Shown here: one piece after another, positions 46,899-54,898 of the stretch
Numbering within the stretch: the first letter of the stretch is position 1
How the letters are laid out: each line of letters begins with the position of its first letter
NCBI GenBank assembly: GCA_913030605.1
Contig: CAJWEZ010000023.1
Span: 1 to 60,765, forward strand
Origin: an uncultured Spirochaeta sp.
GTDB lineage: Bacteria > Spirochaetota > Spirochaetia > DSM-27196 > Alkalispirochaetaceae
Direction of reading: 5' to 3'
DNA: 60,765 nucleotides
Program-made: the position numbers and the translations under genes
Notes under the pieces: generated by a model
Database searches by the model: none
What the model was told of the DNA's origin: nothing
Seen by the model: only the letters and a program-made list of their open reading frames with translations

Positions 46899-47462
46899 AT
46901 GGCAGACATTGTTCCTGAAATCGACGCACGCCGTGCACGACGCGGCTATTCCGACAAACCGGTGGATCGCGCCACGATCGAACGCATTTTCGACGCCGCG
47001 ACCAAGGCCCCAAGCTGCAGCAACAAACAGCCATGGCGCTTTTTGATCGCCTCGGAGGGCGAGGCACTGGAAAACGCCCGCGCCGCCCTCAACGGCGGCA
47101 ACTACTGGGCGAAGGTTGCGCCCGTGCTCGTGGTGGTGACTACGCGCGATGAGTTCGACTGTCGGCTGAGCGACGACCGCAACTACGCGCAGTTCGACAC
47201 CGGTATGGCGGTAATGGGTCTGATGATGCAGGCAACCCGCGAAGGTCTGTACGCGCATCCCATGGCGGGATTCGACCCGGCGGTTCTCCGGGAGAAGTTT
47301 GCTATCGAGCCGGAGACGCGGGTCATCACCATGGTAGCGATCGGTCACCCGGGGGACGCATCAAACCTCAACGAAAAGCACTCCGAATCCGAACGGTCGG
47401 AACGGAGCCGGAAGAGTCTGGACGAAATACTGCAGTGGAATAGCTGGAGCGCCCTGGCGTAG
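46899..47462 (+). CDS. Nitroreductase family flavoprotein
   Basis: 187 residues of the FMN-dependent nitroreductase family. RRARRGYSDKPVDRATIERI (the N-terminal FMN-contact region) and APSCSNKQPWRFLI are characteristic, followed by the Gly-rich DTGMAVMGLMMQATREGLYA and a conserved VAIGHPG. It probably reduces nitro or quinone-type compounds with NAD(P)H. Monocistronic with its own promoter and terminator. Confidence 0.9.
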   Translation: MADIVPEIDARRARRGYSDKPVDRATIERIFDAATKAPSCSNKQPWRFLIASEGEALENARAALNGGNYWAKVAPVLVVVTTRDEFDCRLSDDRNYAQFDTGMAVMGLMMQATREGLYAHPMAGFDPAVLREKFAIEPETRVITMVAIGHPGDASNLNEKHSESERSERSRKSLDEILQWNSWSALA

Positions 47463-47487
47463 CACGCCTCCGACGCTTCGAGTACCG

Positions 47488-47523
47488 ACGGCCCGGTGTC
47501 CCCGAGGGATGCCGGGCCGTTTC
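47488..47523 (+). terminator. Intrinsic terminator after the nitroreductase
   Basis: A perfect 9-bp stem (47488-47496 with 47512-47520), 15-nt loop, followed by a short T-run (47520-47522). It lies between the convergent nitroreductase and FAD monooxygenase genes. The short T-run makes it a moderate terminator, and it may serve both directions. Confidence 0.65.
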
Positions 47524-47542
47524 TGTATGCGCGCCGCGCGCC

Positions 47543-48682
47543 TCAGGTCCCCAGGTTGAGGCGGCGGGCAACCGCCTTGGCGTAGCCGGCGAGACCGACG
47601 TGATCGTCGAGGCGCGTGTGCTCCCACGCCGCGAGGCAGGAGAGATCCTCGTCGCAGTCGTCGCTCAGGGCGTGGGCGAGGTGAATCGCGTCGTCCACCG
47701 CCTTGGCCGTGCCGGACCCGATGTGGGGCCGCACCAGACTGGCGGCGTCGCCGATCAGTACCACCCTGCCGAAGACGAGGCGCGGAATCGTCAGGTCCAC
47801 GATCTTTTGCAGGAACGGCTCTTCGGTCTTCAGAACGACTTCCCGGAACGGACCGCAGAGGTCATCCTCGGCGAGGTCGCGCATGACAGTGAGTGTCTCC
47901 GGTGGCATGACCCCACGGGGCACGGTGGTGTGGTGCACGTACCCGTCGGTGTCGGTCATGATCCGGTCAAGCTCGTCCCCCGGTGCCACATTCTGGTACC
48001 ACACCCAATTGATCCGCCGACGTCCGGGGCGAATGTCTCCGTCCTCCCGTGGTACCTCGTAGAGCAGGATCGACGATCGCTCTCCCTGGTACGAACACAG
48101 GCTGTCGACAAACGCATCGACCGTCTCCCGACTGAGTTCGTCCTCGTTGACCATCCCTCGCCACGCCACGTAGCCGGCGTAGGTGGGTTGTATTCCCGGA
48201 AGCAGCAGGCGTCGTGATCGCGAGCCGATGCCGTCGGCTGCGACCACGACATCCCCGGAGATGACCTGCCCGGTATCCAGTACCACCTCGCCGTGGGCTC
48301 CCCAGTCCGGCAGATCCTCCATGGCCACGCCGCGACGTATCGTGTCGGGACCGACGACCTGCTCCAGTTCCCGCAGCAGCACGTCCCAGGAGGTGTAGGC
48401 CGCGGCACTCTCGGGCATGCGCATGATGGACCCGTCGCGACGAAAGATCTTGCGCTCCACCGCCGGAATACTCGCCACGCCGGGAAAGGCGACGCCGTGT
48501 TCGGTCAGGTACTCGAGCATGCGCTTCTGGACGACCACGCCGCCGCCGGTGCGCAAAGGCTCCCGGGCGCGTTCGATGACCTCCACCGACCAGCCGTTGC
48601 ATTTCAGACCGGCGGCTGCCACCAACCCGGCGTAGGATGCCCCGATGATGATCGCGTGACGTCGCTCCTGTTGATGTGCCAT
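47543..48682 (-). CDS. FAD-dependent monooxygenase (PHBH/UbiH-type)
   Basis: 379 residues from ATG 48682. The FAD fold opens IIIGASYAGLVAAAGL with the following acidic strand end VEVIERA; VVAADGIGSRSR is the mid motif and VLIGDAASLVRPHIGSGT the second FAD box. This resembles class A flavoprotein hydroxylases acting on aromatic or purine-type rings; the substrate cannot be told. The much longer frame upstream of this ATG overlaps the divergent gene and is not used. A TATTTT lies six bases before the ATG. Confidence 0.88.
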   Translation of the reverse strand: MAHQQERRHAIIIGASYAGLVAAAGLKCNGWSVEVIERAREPLRTGGGVVVQKRMLEYLTEHGVAFPGVASIPAVERKIFRRDGSIMRMPESAAAYTSWDVLLRELEQVVGPDTIRRGVAMEDLPDWGAHGEVVLDTGQVISGDVVVAADGIGSRSRRLLLPGIQPTYAGYVAWRGMVNEDELSRETVDAFVDSLCSYQGERSSILLYEVPREDGDIRPGRRRINWVWYQNVAPGDELDRIMTDTDGYVHHTTVPRGVMPPETLTVMRDLAEDDLCGPFREVVLKTEEPFLQKIVDLTIPRLVFGRVVLIGDAASLVRPHIGSGTAKAVDDAIHLAHALSDDCDEDLSCLAAWEHTRLDDHVGLAGYAKAVARRLNLGT

Positions 48683-48688
48683 GTCCAG

Positions 48689-48736
48689 AAAATACGCGCG
48701 ACGCCTTTGCAGGTAAAGGTCTGCTGACGGTAGACT
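48689..48736. promoter_or_regulatory. Divergent overlapping promoters with inverted repeat
   Basis: Leftward: TTTACC (complement of 48712-48717), 17-nt spacer, TATTTT (complement of 48689-48694), six bases to the monooxygenase ATG. Rightward: TTGCAG (48707-48712), 18-nt spacer, TAGACT (48731-48736), six bases to the ATG at 48743. Both -35 regions share the inverted repeat CCTTT-N6-AAAGG (48704-48719), which could be an operator. Neither gene has a Shine-Dalgarno sequence. Confidence 0.5.
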
Positions 48737-48742
48737 GGGCGC

Positions 48743-49087
48743 ATGATTCCACAAGTGATCGGAAACCGGAAATCCCGCGCGTTCCGGGCGTGCGAGCGGT
48801 ACTGCAAAGAGCGGAACATCGAGTTCCAGACCCGGGACCCGAAGGAGAAGCCGCTCGGGCCGCGGGAGCTCGAAACGATCGTCGCTGCCGTCGCCAGCCC
48901 CGACGAGCTCATTGACCAGGAATCCCAGGCGTACCGCAAACGGGGACTCGCGTGGATGGAGTACGACCCGGTGGAAGAGATCGTGGACGACCCGTCCCTC
49001 ATGCGGCAGCCGATCGTGCGAACGGATCGCGGCATCGCAGTCGATCCGGACACCGCTGACCTCGACCGACTCTTCGGTCGGCAGTGA
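48743..49087 (+). CDS. ArsC/Spx-like thioredoxin-fold protein without the catalytic Cys
   Basis: 114 residues with the ArsC-family pattern (RACERYCKERNIEFQTRD, then IDQESQAYRKRG, and a C-terminal MRQPIVRTDRGIAVD). The family's active-site Cys near residue 10-12 is replaced by the Asn-Arg-Lys-Ser stretch; Cys17 and Cys21 fall further along the helix. Arsenate reduction is therefore unlikely. It precedes recQ by 10 nt and may share its transcript. Confidence 0.78.
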   Translation: MIPQVIGNRKSRAFRACERYCKERNIEFQTRDPKEKPLGPRELETIVAAVASPDELIDQESQAYRKRGLAWMEYDPVEEIVDDPSLMRQPIVRTDRGIAVDPDTADLDRLFGRQ

Positions 49088-49097
49088 GGTTTCGACG

Positions 49098-50981
49098 ATG
49101 ACCTCCGCCCAGCTGCGCCGCGCGTTGCGGCGCCATTTCGGTTTCTCGTCGTTCCGGGCGCACCAGGAGGAGATCGTCCAGGCGGTCGTGGCCGGGGAGG
49201 ACGTCTTTGCGGCCCTCCCCACCGGCGGGGGAAAGTCGCTCTGCTACCAACTCCCGGCCACCCTGATGGACGGACTGACCGTCGTGGTGAGTCCGCTCAT
49301 CGCCCTCATGCAGGACCAGGTCGACGCCGCAGTGGAGAACGGACTGCGGGCGGCGTTTCTGAACAGCAGTATGGACGCCGGTGCGGTCAGGGAGACGTGG
49401 AGCCGTCTCGCGCGGCACGAGGTCGACCTGCTGTACGTGTCTCCTGAACGCCTGGCGAACGGCGAATTTCGCGACCATCTGACGGACTGGGGCCTCGCGG
49501 CGGTAGCGGTGGACGAGGCGCACTGTATATCGGAATGGGGCCACGAGTTTCGTCAGGAGTACCGGAACCTCGCGATCCTGCGCCACGAGTTTCCCGATGT
49601 TCCAATCGCCGCATTTACCGCGACCGCCACACGGGAGGTCCAGGAGGACGTGATCCAACAGCTCTCGCTGCGCGAGCCGCTGGTGGTTCGCGCGAGCTTC
49701 GACCGCCCCGAGATCACCTACCGCGTGGGGCGCAGGACCGACGAAGAGCGGCAGATCGGCGAATTTGTTGCCTCCCACCGGGGAGAGGCGGGCATCGTCT
49801 ATCGGAGTACTCGCAAGGCGGTGGAGGCTACGGCGGAACGGCTGCGCGCTGCGGGGGTCGCGGCGGTACCGTATCACGCCGGACTCGACGCGGAGACACG
49901 GCGCCGACACCAGGCGGCCTTCGTCAACGACGACGTCACGGTTGTGGTGGCGACGATCGCCTTCGGTATGGGAATCGACAAATCCAACGTCCGGTGGATT
50001 CTGCACGGCGATCTTCCCCGGAGCCTGGAGGCGTACTACCAGGAGACGGGCCGGGCCGGTCGCGACGGGGATCCCGCCGAAGTGCTCCTGCTCCACGCCC
50101 CGCGGGACATCGCCACGATCCGCTGGCACATCGGGAACATGGAGCAGGATTCCGAACGCGAGCGCGCAGAACGCAACCTCCGCGAGGTCCTGGCCTACGT
50201 GGACAGCGCCGTGTGTCGCCGCAGGCTCCTTCTGGCACACTTTGACGAGGAACACAGCGGCGGCTGCGGCAACTGCGATGTCTGCCGCGGCGATGTCTCC
50301 ACCGAGGACGTCACCGTTCCGGCACAGAAACTGCTCTCGGCGGTCGTCAGGACCGGTGAGCGCTTCGGTGCCCACCACCTGGTGGACGTAGTCACCGGGG
50401 AAGCGACGGAACGGGTCCGGCAGTTGGGCCACGACCGTCTGCCGACGTTCGGGGTGGGTGGCGACCGAGGCCGCGGCTGGTGGCTCTCGCTGGCCCGGGA
50501 ACTCGAACACGGCGGGTATCTGGAACGGCAGCGTATCGAGGGGCAGAGCCGCCCGGGTGGTTTCCGCCTCACATCCGAGGGACGCATGGTACTGGCGGGG
50601 AAGCAGACGGTCGTCGCAACCGCTTCCGACGCTGCCGAAACGCAGCGTCGGTCACGGCGATCCTCCGGCGCCAGCCGGGATCAGGCGGCGGACGCCACCC
50701 CGTTGCGGGAAGACCAGCAGCGGCTGTTCGAATGCCTGCGGCAGGTTCGTCGCCGACTGGCGCGTTCCCGGGGTGTTCCGCCGTACGTCGTGCTGTCGGA
50801 CAAGACGCTCAAGGTCCTGGCGCGCAACCGGCCCACCGACCGCGCGGGACTCCTGCGGTGTCACGGTATCGGGGAGGCGAAGCTGGACCAGTACGGCTCG
50901 GTGATTCTTCGAACGATCTCCGAGTTCCTGGCCTCCGGAGATTGCCGATCCACCGGCGACGACCCTACCTTGGATGCATGA
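49098..50981 (+). CDS. recQ: ATP-dependent DNA helicase RecQ
   Basis: 3'-5' superfamily 2 helicase, 627 residues from ATG 49098. Visible in order: motif 0/I region (FRAHQEEIVQAVVAGEDVFA, LPTGGGKSLCYQLPA), DEAH-type VDEAHCISEWGHEFR, AFTATATREVQEDV, motif V-VI (AFGMGIDKSNVRWILHGDLP, QETGRAGRDG), the zinc-binding Cys set (CRRRLLLAHF, CGNCDVC), a winged-helix RQC domain and an HRDC domain (LRQVRRRLARSRGVPPYVVL). It overlaps the DUF302 gene by 4 nt. Confidence 0.95.
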   Translation: MTSAQLRRALRRHFGFSSFRAHQEEIVQAVVAGEDVFAALPTGGGKSLCYQLPATLMDGLTVVVSPLIALMQDQVDAAVENGLRAAFLNSSMDAGAVRETWSRLARHEVDLLYVSPERLANGEFRDHLTDWGLAAVAVDEAHCISEWGHEFRQEYRNLAILRHEFPDVPIAAFTATATREVQEDVIQQLSLREPLVVRASFDRPEITYRVGRRTDEERQIGEFVASHRGEAGIVYRSTRKAVEATAERLRAAGVAAVPYHAGLDAETRRRHQAAFVNDDVTVVVATIAFGMGIDKSNVRWILHGDLPRSLEAYYQETGRAGRDGDPAEVLLLHAPRDIATIRWHIGNMEQDSERERAERNLREVLAYVDSAVCRRRLLLAHFDEEHSGGCGNCDVCRGDVSTEDVTVPAQKLLSAVVRTGERFGAHHLVDVVTGEATERVRQLGHDRLPTFGVGGDRGRGWWLSLARELEHGGYLERQRIEGQSRPGGFRLTSEGRMVLAGKQTVVATASDAAETQRRSRRSSGASRDQAADATPLREDQQRLFECLRQVRRRLARSRGVPPYVVLSDKTLKVLARNRPTDRAGLLRCHGIGEAKLDQYGSVILRTISEFLASGDCRSTGDDPTLDA

Positions 50982-51370
50982 GTTACTATATAACGGTAAA
51001 ACTTCACGCCTCGATGGACGAGGCGATTGAACGCGTCAGCGCGACGCTGAAAGAGCAGGGCTTTGGGGTCCTCATGGACCTCAACATTCAGGACACCCTC
51101 AAACAGAAAACGGGAACCGACGTGGGTGGGTACCGGGTCCTCGGCGCGTGTAATCCCGCGTTTGCGCGACAGGCGATCGCCACCGAGCCCGCGATCGGAA
51201 CGATGCTCCCGTGCAACGTGCTGTTCCGGGACGCCGGCTCCGGAGTGACCGAGGTCGACGCGGTGGATCCCGTTGCGTCGATGCAGGCGGTGCAGAATCC
51301 GGATCTGGCGGCGATCGCCGGTGATGTTCGGGACCGCCTGAGTGCGGCGATCAACGCTGCGGCGATCTGA
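50978..51370 (+). CDS. DUF302 family protein
   Basis: 130 residues. Typical DUF302 features: HASMDEAIERVSATLKEQGF, then LNIQDTLKQKTG, YRVLGACNPAFARQAI and LLPCNV-like MLPCNVLFRD. Family function is not established. The ATG overlaps the recQ stop (ATGA), so it is co-translated with recQ. Confidence 0.88.
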   Translation: MSYYITVKLHASMDEAIERVSATLKEQGFGVLMDLNIQDTLKQKTGTDVGGYRVLGACNPAFARQAIATEPAIGTMLPCNVLFRDAGSGVTEVDAVDPVASMQAVQNPDLAAIAGDVRDRLSAAINAAAI

Positions 51371-51458
51371 GTCCCCGCCGACGGACGGTGCACGGGCACC
51401 GGTGCGTGCCGGTACATGCCCTTGCATTTCCCGTGCATAAGCATACATAGTGGGGGCG

Positions 51459-52241
51459 ATGACCGATGCAGGGGCACCCAGCGGATCGAAACAGGCAACG
51501 TTTTCGCTGGCCGTGGTGGACGCGGAGCACGGAGTTGCCGGCGCCGCCAGTGCGTCGCGGTACATCGCCGTGGCGTCGCTGGTGCTCCACGCCGCCGCCG
51601 GTGCCGGGGTCGTCCTGACGCAGTCGATTGCGGATCGTCAGCACGGCATCGAGGGACTGGACCTCCTGTCCGGCGGCATGTCGCCGGCAGCGGTTCTGGA
51701 GAGGGTCCTTCAGGACGACCCGCGCCAATCCCTCCGTCAGGTCGCCGTTCTCGACTGGTCCGGGGCGACCGCGCACTTCACCGGACCCCAGTGCACACCG
51801 CTCGTGGCGACCTATGAGGAGACGGGACTCGTCGCCTTCGGCAATATGCTCGCGGATGCCGCCGTCCCGTCGGCGATGGCGCGGGCGTTCCACGCCGTGT
51901 ACAACCCCGCCGCCGTCGATGGACCCGGCTCCGAAATGCCGGATCCCCTTGGTGACTCCAACCCCGACATGCCACCCGGTCGAGACGACGAACGGCGATA
52001 CCGGGCAAATAGAATGGCGGAGGCGCTCGTGGCGGCGCTTCGGGCGGGGGAGGCCGCGGGGGGTGACCGTCGGGGCAAGCAGGCGGCGGGGCTTCTCGTG
52101 GTGGCTCCCCACGCCGGGTACAGCGGCCGCGATGACCGCGCCGTGGATTTACGTGTGGATGACCATCCGGAGCCGGTGGCTGAACTCCATCGGGTATTCC
52201 GGGTGTTTATTGAGAACCAGCAGAGAGAGTTTGCTGAGTAG
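51459..52241 (+). CDS. DUF1028 family protein (Ntn-hydrolase-like)
   Basis: 260 residues. The DUF1028 pattern is clear: TFSLAVVDAEHGVAGAASAS near the start, AAAGAGVVLTQSIADRQHG, VAVLDWSGATAHFTGPQC and GNMLADAAV, and a late DLRVDDHPEPVAELHRV. These proteins resemble Ntn-hydrolases and often sit near peptide transport genes, as here. ATG 51459 is preferred over GTG 51450; GGGGG precedes it closely. The 88-nt upstream gap holds a weak TTGCAT/TACATA pair (51422-51427, 51444-51449). Confidence 0.87.
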   Translation: MTDAGAPSGSKQATFSLAVVDAEHGVAGAASASRYIAVASLVLHAAAGAGVVLTQSIADRQHGIEGLDLLSGGMSPAAVLERVLQDDPRQSLRQVAVLDWSGATAHFTGPQCTPLVATYEETGLVAFGNMLADAAVPSAMARAFHAVYNPAAVDGPGSEMPDPLGDSNPDMPPGRDDERRYRANRMAEALVAALRAGEAAGGDRRGKQAAGLLVVAPHAGYSGRDDRAVDLRVDDHPEPVAELHRVFRVFIENQQREFAE

Positions 52242-52303
52242 TTCTGCCGGGGGGCGATTCTCGGTGGTGCGGCACGGCGAACGTGTCTGCAAGAGGAGGG
52301 CGT

Positions 52304-53872
52304 ATGAAAAAGCTGGTGATGGTACTACTGGTACTGTCGGTCGGTGTCACGATGGCGTTTGCCAGTGGCGCGGGGGAACAGGCCGCGGGACCGGAGACGC
52401 TGGTGGTCGGGCAGATCGCCGAGCCGAAGTCCCTGGATCCGCACACGGTGACGGCGGTCAATGATTTCCGGATCCTGGTCAATATCTACGATGGGCTTGT
52501 CCGGTTCCAGGATGGATCCCTGGGGATCGAACCGTCGCTGGCGACGGACTGGGAGATCAGCGACGACGGCACCGTCTACACCTTCCACCTGCGGGAGGAT
52601 GTGACCTTCCACGACGGAACGCCGTTCAACGCAGAGGCGGTGAAGTTCAACTTCGACCGCATGCTCAACGAGGATCATCCGTACTACAACACGGGGCCGT
52701 TTCCCCTCTCGTTCTACTTCAGCGCGATCCAGGAGACGCGTGTTGTGGACGAGTACACCGTCCAGCTGGTGCTGGGGGAACCCTTTGCGCCGCTCATGTC
52801 GAACCTTGCCTATCCCACCGGCCTCATAGTCTCACCCTCTGCGGTTCGGGAGTACGGTGAAGACTACGGACGCCATCCAGTGGGAACCGGTCCGTACCAG
52901 TTTGTGGAATGGGAGAGCAACACGCAGGTGACAGTGGAAGCCAACCCCGACTACTGGGGTCCCGCAGCCGGCGTCGATCAGATCGTGTTTCGGCCGATCA
53001 CCGACTCCAACACGCGGGTTACCGAGATGCTCTCCGGTGGTCTGGATCTGATGGTCGAGGTCCCGCCGGACAGCGTGCAGGTCTTCGAGCAGCGAGACGA
53101 GTTCACGGTATACGAACAGGCCGGACCGCACCTGTGGTTCCTCATCCTGAACATGCGCGAGGGACCGTTCACCAGCAAGGCGATGCGCCAGGCGGTGAAC
53201 TACGCGATCGACAAGGAAGGACTCGTGGAGAACGTGCTGCAGGGGACCGCGACGGTCGCCGACAGCCCAATTCCGCCGGCGTTCGACTGGGCGTACAACG
53301 AGGATCTTGACCCGTACCCCTACGATCCCGCCCGGGCAGAAGAGCTGATCCAGGAGGCCGGATACAACGGCGAGGAGATCGTGTTCTACGTTACCGAAGG
53401 TGGCTCCGGTATGCTCGACCCGGTCCCCATGGGAACCGCGATCCAGGCGGACCTGGAGGCGGTGGGCCTCAACGTGTCGATCGAGACCTATGAGTGGAAC
53501 ACCTTCCTCGGTCGGGTGAACCCGGGGCTGGAGGGAAAGGCCGACATGGCCGAAATGGCGTGGATGACCAACGACCCCGACACGCTGCCCTTCCTGGCGC
53601 TTCGTACGGAGGCGTGGCCGGAAAACGGCGGGTTCAACTCCGGGTACTACTCGAACCCCGAGGTTGACCGGCTCCTCGCGCAGGCACGCACGAGCAGCGA
53701 CCGGTCGGAGCGGGCGGACCTGTACCGCCAGGTACAGGAGATCGTGTACGACGATGCTCCGTGGGTGTTCGTTGCCAACTGGCAGCAGAACGCGGTGGCG
53801 GTGAGCGACCTGAAGAACTTCCGTCTCCAGCCGTCGTTCCTGTTGCAGCTCGGCCAGGTCAGTTTCGACTGA
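52304..53872 (+). CDS. Peptide-type ABC transporter substrate-binding protein (SBP family 5)
   Basis: 522 residues from ATG 52304 (AAGAGGAGGG upstream). A Sec signal peptide (MKKLVMVLLVLSVGVTMAFA) ends without a lipobox Cys, so the protein is expected to be soluble in the periplasm. The family-5 fold is shown by KSLDPHTVTAVNDF, VTFHDGTPFNAEAVKFNFDR, GTGPYQFVEW, and AMRQAVNYAIDKEGLV. Ligand is probably an oligopeptide or similar molecule. A strong stem-loop follows before the permease genes. Confidence 0.93.
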   Translation: MKKLVMVLLVLSVGVTMAFASGAGEQAAGPETLVVGQIAEPKSLDPHTVTAVNDFRILVNIYDGLVRFQDGSLGIEPSLATDWEISDDGTVYTFHLREDVTFHDGTPFNAEAVKFNFDRMLNEDHPYYNTGPFPLSFYFSAIQETRVVDEYTVQLVLGEPFAPLMSNLAYPTGLIVSPSAVREYGEDYGRHPVGTGPYQFVEWESNTQVTVEANPDYWGPAAGVDQIVFRPITDSNTRVTEMLSGGLDLMVEVPPDSVQVFEQRDEFTVYEQAGPHLWFLILNMREGPFTSKAMRQAVNYAIDKEGLVENVLQGTATVADSPIPPAFDWAYNEDLDPYPYDPARAEELIQEAGYNGEEIVFYVTEGGSGMLDPVPMGTAIQADLEAVGLNVSIETYEWNTFLGRVNPGLEGKADMAEMAWMTNDPDTLPFLALRTEAWPENGGFNSGYYSNPEVDRLLAQARTSSDRSERADLYRQVQEIVYDDAPWVFVANWQQNAVAVSDLKNFRLQPSFLLQLGQVSFD

Positions 53873-53891
53873 CCGGTCGGATCGATCGATC

Positions 53892-53923
53892 GGTATGGCG
53901 GGGCCCTCCGGCCCCACCATACC
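53892..53923 (+). promoter_or_regulatory. Stem-loop between binding protein and permease genes
   Basis: 14-nt arms (53892-53905 with 53910-53923) with a single C-A mismatch and a CTCC loop; no T-run follows. Such hairpins commonly protect the upstream binding-protein message and reduce readthrough into the permease genes, giving an excess of binding protein. The rest of 53873-53941 shows only a short GATC-rich stretch. Confidence 0.6.
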
Positions 53924-53941
53924 GGCGTCCGGACCACAGGT

Positions 53942-54889
53942 ATGCATCGATACATCATCAAACGACTGATTCTCATGATCCCGGTACTGCTGGGAATCTC
54001 GATTATCGTCTTTTTTATCATGGCGCTGATTCCGGGAGACGCTGCCCAGGCGATTCTCGGCTCCTTCGCCACACCGGAAAACGTGGCACGGCTCCGGGCT
54101 GAACTGGGGCTCGACAAACCACTCGTACAACGCTACTTCATCTGGCTGGGAAACATCGTTCAGGGCGACTTCGGCCGCTCCTACAGTCTCGATCGGCCGG
54201 TGATCGATGAAGTGCTGGACCGTCTGGGACCAACGATGCTCCTGGCGGGAACCTCGCTGATCCTCGCGTCGATTCTCGGGATGTTCGCCGGCATCGTGGC
54301 GGCGATCAAGCAGTTCGGCTGGCAGGACGCGGCGTTCACCTTTGTTGTACTCATCGGAATCTCGACACCGTCGTTCTGGCTCGGGTTGATGTTCGTGCTG
54401 CTGTTTTCGCTCCAGCTCGGCTGGTTTCCGGTCAGCGGCATGACCGCGGTGGTGGGAGGTGGCGGATTCCTCGACGTGGTCCGGCACCTCGTACTCCCGT
54501 CGGTGACGCTGGCTGTTGTGGCGACCGGTGTCATCGCCCGACTGACTCGCTCGACGATGCTGGAGGTGCTGCGGCGCGATTTTGTGCGGTCCGCCCGCGC
54601 CAAGGGCCTGCCGGAACGAACCGTGATCATGAAACACGCGTTCCGCAACGCCCTCGTGAACATCATTCCGGTCCTCGGAATCCAGGCGGGCTTTGTGATC
54701 GGCGGTGCCGTCTATATCGAAACGGTGTTCCAGTGGCCCGGCATCGGCCGCATGCTGGTCAACGCCATCCTCACCCGTGACGTCCTGCTCGTGCAGGGTG
54801 GTGTCGTGGTGGTGGCGGCGATCTACGTCGTGATCAATCTGATGGCGGATGTGCTGCAGCACGTCCTCGATCCGCGAATCAGCGTGTAG
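53942..54889 (+). CDS. ABC transporter permease, DppB/OppB type
   Basis: 315 residues, first transmembrane component of the importer. The N-terminus (MHRYIIKRLILMIPVLLGIS) and LLAELGLDKPLVQRYFIWL-type region (RAELGLDKPLVQRYF) are typical of DppB. About six membrane helices and the EAA loop (RSTMLEVLRRDFVRSARAKG) are seen. It is followed after 9 nt by the fused permease-ATPase. Confidence 0.95.
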   Translation: MHRYIIKRLILMIPVLLGISIIVFFIMALIPGDAAQAILGSFATPENVARLRAELGLDKPLVQRYFIWLGNIVQGDFGRSYSLDRPVIDEVLDRLGPTMLLAGTSLILASILGMFAGIVAAIKQFGWQDAAFTFVVLIGISTPSFWLGLMFVLLFSLQLGWFPVSGMTAVVGGGGFLDVVRHLVLPSVTLAVVATGVIARLTRSTMLEVLRRDFVRSARAKGLPERTVIMKHAFRNALVNIIPVLGIQAGFVIGGAVYIETVFQWPGIGRMLVNAILTRDVLLVQGGVVVVAAIYVVINLMADVLQHVLDPRISV

Positions 54890-54898
54890 GGGGCGACG

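Noticed and set aside
48912..49097. N-terminal extension of recQ
   Set aside because: It overlaps the ArsC-like gene in another frame. The RecQ family start falls at ATG 49098, right before the helicase domain.
47543..49222. Longer 559-codon version of the FAD monooxygenase
   Set aside because: The extra N-terminal 180 codons lie opposite the ArsC-like gene and recQ start and precede the FAD motif; ATG 48682 with its own promoter is the credible start.
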